A stretch of 64,000 nucleotides of DNA from the NCBI RefSeq assembly GCF_000004195.4, contig NC_030683.2, positions 68,357,764-68,421,763 of the forward strand, read 5' to 3'. A program made the position numbers and the translations under genes. The notes under the pieces are model-generated. The model saw only the letters and a program-made list of their open reading frames with translations. It ran no database searches and had not been told where the DNA came from. This DNA comes from Xenopus tropicalis. Taxonomy: Eukaryota > Chordata > Amphibia > Anura > Pipidae. Below, in pieces: positions 60,848 to 64,000 of the stretch. Positions within the stretch are counted from its first letter, which is position 1. Every line of letters starts with the position of its first letter.

Positions 60848-61149
60848 AGGTGGCCACACACGTGGCAATTTGCGATCGTACAATCCGCCACTAACCTTCA
60901 GGGCTGAAACGGCAGATAAGGAGGTACAAACAAAAGCAGTTCTACCTCCTTCTGCCGATTCAGCCCTGACGGCAGATTTTGCTCAGGCGCCTTCTATGGC
61001 GCCCAATCAAAATCTTTTAACCTGGCCGATCGGCGAGTCGACCGATATCAGCAGCCTCCTGCGGCTGACTTGCCGACTTGCCATACACGCACCGAATATC
61101 GTACGAAACGAGGTTTCGTACGATATTATCGGTGCGTGTATGGCCAGCT
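60848..61149. mobile_element. Harbinger-type MITE, 302 bp, with terminal hairpin
   Basis: The left end AGGTGGCCACACACG and the complement of the right end AGCTGGCCATACACG match. TTA flanks each side (60845-60847 and 61150-61152). The interior is rich in CGATCG/CCGATATC motifs. A 133-codon frame through it is not protein-like. The last 63 bp forms a hairpin. Confidence 0.75.
61081..61143. repeat. Near-perfect hairpin at MITE right end
   Basis: CCATACACGCACCGA followed by ATATCGTACGAAAC pairs with GTTTCGTACGATAT and TCGGTGCGTGTATGG across a 3-nt loop, with only a 2-nt bulge. The right inverted repeat is thus present twice in opposite orientation. Confidence 0.88.
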
Positions 61150-61152
61150 TTA

Positions 61153-61877
61153 CAGAGGCAAATCATCAGAATTCTCAAAAGGGCCTATCTCAACTAGGTC
61201 TGATAAAAATAACTTTGTTATCCCTCTGTAAAGATAATGTGAAAGCAGAAAGGGATGTGATCCATGATTAGACATGGATCAGAGGTATGGATCAACAATA
61301 GCTCAGAACTTTTAGCCACAAAGGCTTACAGGAGAAGGTCAACAATCCAGGAGGGTGAATACTTTATGTATAATAGGTATCAATAGTATAACCCCTCTAA
61401 TAATTTTCAGGTATTGTTTATTAAAAGTAGAGAAGGGAAGTTAAGAGCTCATGGAAAGAAAGTGAAAGAGGAAAGGTCAAAAAGGCATCAAATTCAAAAG
61501 GTATAAAATCTATAGCTCTGTGAATACATGAGGGCTAGGACTGTGTGTTGAGCCAACTGTTACATTTTTACATGATTGAATAGTAGTGTGTGGTTAAGTT
61601 GGAAGACAACTATATGAACAAGTTGGTCTCAGATGAAGAAAGATTAGATGTGGCTAATGAAGGTCTGGACAGCAAGCCAAGCCCTAAAGAATATTCCTCT
61701 CTTAATTCAAACCAGTTATAGTAGAGCTAGGTTTGTGGCTCTCTTACACTTGATTTTAAGAGGGGCTTTTGCCAAGATAGACGTCGAAGAAAGCTACATA
61801 AAACTGTTCCACATTAAGTATGAAGCATTTATCCTCTTGAGCCCAGGCTCTGAAAAGGAAGACATGAGTCTGGGGTG
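61153..61877. other. Unique non-coding DNA
   Basis: No gene or element recognised. Confidence 0.45.
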
Positions 61878-62365
61878 TTAAAGGAGAAGGAAAGTCATTT
61901 TGGCATTTACTGCCAATAGATTTGCCACGTTAGTGCCACCTAGAACAATATATTTATTCTGCGGAAAGCATTGCCATACCTTAGTAAAGAGCCCTAGAAC
62001 ATTTCTCCCTTTGCTTAAGACAGCAGCTGCCATTTTAAATAGCTTCCCGTTTGCAGTCTAGCCGTTATAGCTCAGATCACACATTCCTAAGGGAGGGGGG
62101 AGGGAGTTCTTAGCATTCTTATGGGAGGGGGAGCAGGAGAGGAGGGAGAGGAGAGAACTGTGCAGACTCTGGCCAAGGGAATGAAGGCTTTTTCTGTGTG
62201 AGGAAGTCAGACACTCTAACAACATGTTTACAAAAAAGGAGACCAGAAATCATGTGTTTCTTTTAATAGGATCTCAGTGCAGCTTTTCTGTGAGTGTTTA
62301 AGGCTGTATTTACAAAGACTTTTCTGATAAAGCTTACTTAGTTTTTACCTTTTCTTCTCCTTTAA
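61878..62365. mobile_element. T2-family MITE, 488 bp
   Basis: The left end TTAAAGGAGAAGGAAAG and the right end CTTTTCTTCTCCTTTAA are inverted copies. TTAA lies at 61878-61881 and 62362-62365. The interior has a purine-rich GGGAGGGG segment near 62090-62150 and no coding frame. Confidence 0.85.
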
Positions 62366-63049
62366 AGTTATAAAGATCTTCAGGACAAATTGTCTGCTAA
62401 TTTGATTTAGGCTTGGAGCATGCAGAGTATATTCTGCAGTTTAATGTTTCTGAGGATGGTCCATTTTGAAAGCGTTAAGATTGGATTGTGAAAAGGGTAT
62501 ATCGAAACAGAGAAGTAGGCATTTTTTGAAACTACTCATAGGACCCACATATCTGAAGTTATGATTACCCAGTGTGAATCCCTTTGTGGAATGGTCTCCT
62601 TGGGCCCCGGTTTTGGATCACCAAAAGGACTTTCTTGCATCTCTACTGCTTTGACCTCAAAAAAGATTTCTGTGCCTTGTATTTAGTTTTAACCTCATGG
62701 AGAAAATAAAGCCAAAAAAGTAACAATTGGTCATATTAGGGAGATATAAAGAATGTGAAGCTATGTCGGCTAGGCCAGCAGTATATAGGAACCTAGCTTT
62801 TCTAAAGTAAGGAAATTAAATTACAAGTTTTACCAAGGAGCAGAATGGCTCTACTGATGACCCTATGAGAGCCACCTTGGAGGCAATAAGGGTTTGTTAG
62901 AGAATGTCTAGATATTCAGCCACTTTCAGTACAGCTTATTGTCACTGTCACTGTGGTTATACATCAGTGTTATTGCTTAAAATAGATATTAAGTCTGGTT
63001 CTACACCTGGAGTCATTAGGGCTTGGAGATCTTTGATGTCCATGTGTAT
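62366..63049. other. Unique non-coding DNA
   Basis: Nothing recognised before the hAT MITE. Confidence 0.45.
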
Positions 63050-63057
63050 GAGTAGAG

Positions 63058-63361
63058 CAGGGATCCTCAACCTTTGTTATTCGTGAGCCACAGTCAAATG
63101 TAAAAAGACTTGGAGAGCAACACAAGCATCATAAAAGTTTATGGAGGTGCCAAATAAGGGCTAAGATTGGCTATTAGCTAATCTCTATACCCTTCTATAC
63201 ACACTATCAGCTTACAGGTAGTACATTTTGTTTTTATTCAACGAAACTTGCCACCAAGTCAGGAATTCAAAAATAACTACCAGGTTTGGGGGCACTGAGA
63301 GCAACATCCAAGGGGTTGGTGAGCAACATGTTGCTCACGAGCCACTGGTTGGGGATCTCTG
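63058..63361. mobile_element. hAT MITE, 304 bp (CAGGGATCC ends)
   Basis: The left end CAGGGATCCTCAACCTTTGT and right end ACTGGTTGGGGATCTCTG are inverted copies. GAGTAGAG flanks both sides exactly (63050-63057 and 63362-63369), an 8-bp hAT duplication. Both ends carry GTGAGCCAC or GTTGCTCACGAGCCAC. This family differs from the TAGTGATG group. No coding capacity. Confidence 0.9.
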
Positions 63362-63369
63362 GAGTAGAG

Positions 63370-64000
63370 AAAAAGTTTATCCTGTTTAACCACAAGTGAG
63401 CAGAAGGCTAGTTTAAAAAATGAACTACCTCAGACGCAGCAGACTGTGCCCAGCATGTGGCTGTGCATTTGGCAGGGGCTTTTTGCCTTGCAGGCAGACC
63501 GTGGGCCATTTCCTCTGACTTCCAGAAATGGCAGTGCTACAAATGGAATCCACAACAACCGAGCTAGCCCTTCCTGGGGTGAGAGACACAATGAGACTCA
63601 ATCTTAAAAGCCTGGTCGTTAGGGTTACACCTAGACTCTTTAGGTGTGGATTAGACCTCAAATAGGGTACATGCCTTTTTATATGCATTAATATGTATAT
63701 AGATAGATATAGGTAGATAGATAATTCTTGCACTGCATAAAATCTTGCTAATTCTGCTTTTCCAGTAGGATGTGGGAAACACTTTCCTGAGCACTTTTTT
63801 TATCCCACTCTGTTACAAATATAGAAAATGGAAATTATGCAACATATTGCCTCAATGGAAGAGTAACTTGTATCTTTCACCAAGCGTGCCAGTACCTCCT
63901 GGCCTTATCATTCTGTCAGTTTTTATTGTTTGTATGCGCTGAAAATGGGAGTGGATAAGAGAGGTCTGTACATTAATCATGGATTATAAATTGGATGGAT
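63370..64000. other. Non-coding DNA at window end
   Basis: A short GATA microsatellite lies at about 63697-63722. No gene or element recognised. A 102-codon minus-strand frame here has no protein character. Confidence 0.45.

Noticed and set aside
60870..61271. 133-codon plus-strand frame
   Set aside because: It runs through the Harbinger-type MITE including its hairpin and continues into flanking DNA; no protein features.
1..64000. tRNA, rRNA and host protein-coding genes
   Set aside because: I saw no cloverleaf-like B-box sequence, ribosomal core or multi-exon protein similarity; reading by eye can miss short exons.

Overview
The window looks like vertebrate, almost certainly Xenopus, non-coding DNA. 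It is AT-rich, has no host gene I can defend, and is full of transposable elements of types typical of frogs: a Uribo-type piggyBac, TTAA-flanked T2 MITEs, CR1 and L1 non-LTR retrotransposons, and hAT and Harbinger MITEs. The choice of Xenopus rests on family resemblance recalled from general knowledge, not on a search. The window is probably intergenic or inside a large intron.

The main object is a 9.1-kb piggyBac element at 3307-12422, bounded on both sides by TTAA and by a 14-bp terminal inverted repeat. It encodes one uninterrupted 597-residue transposase on the minus strand (8655-10448) with all catalytic aspartates and the C-terminal cysteine-rich domain. It carries two unrelated internal satellite-like arrays. 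One is about nine 384-bp units on the 3' side of the gene, partly in a 768-bp higher-order pattern. The other is five units of exactly 160 bp between the gene and the right end. Three subterminal hairpins and a paired palindrome lie at the right end.

From 12.4 to 33 kb: a T2 MITE (14505-14989), a Harbinger-type element (15097-15943), a diverged palindromic MITE (about 16.8 kb), a minus-strand solo LTR with a perfect 5-bp duplication (20131-20880), a 5'-truncated CR1 with a 556-codon reverse-transcriptase frame still open (21.8-23.6 kb), a second Harbinger-type MITE (24908-25193), and a LINE 3' end at 31.4-32.5 kb split by a hAT MITE carrying a CpG-rich minisatellite.

From 33 to 46 kb: a 5'-truncated L1 with poly(A) and a 15-bp duplication (33362-35452), a small palindromic MITE (36.9-37.1 kb), a foldback with 113-bp arms that read as perfectly matched (38181-38480), a second longer foldback (43271-44315), and three hAT MITEs side by side (44372-45303), each flanked by 8-bp duplications.

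From 46 to 64 kb: antisense CR1 relics (46.7-48.7 kb and 59.4-59.8 kb), three more T2 MITEs (52.4, 60.2 and 61.9 kb), a Harbinger-type MITE ending in a hairpin (60848-61149) and a hAT MITE with a perfect 8-bp duplication (63058-63361). There is no operon or pathway here. The only coordinated unit is the piggyBac gene with its own termini, which could also act on non-autonomous relatives elsewhere in the genome.
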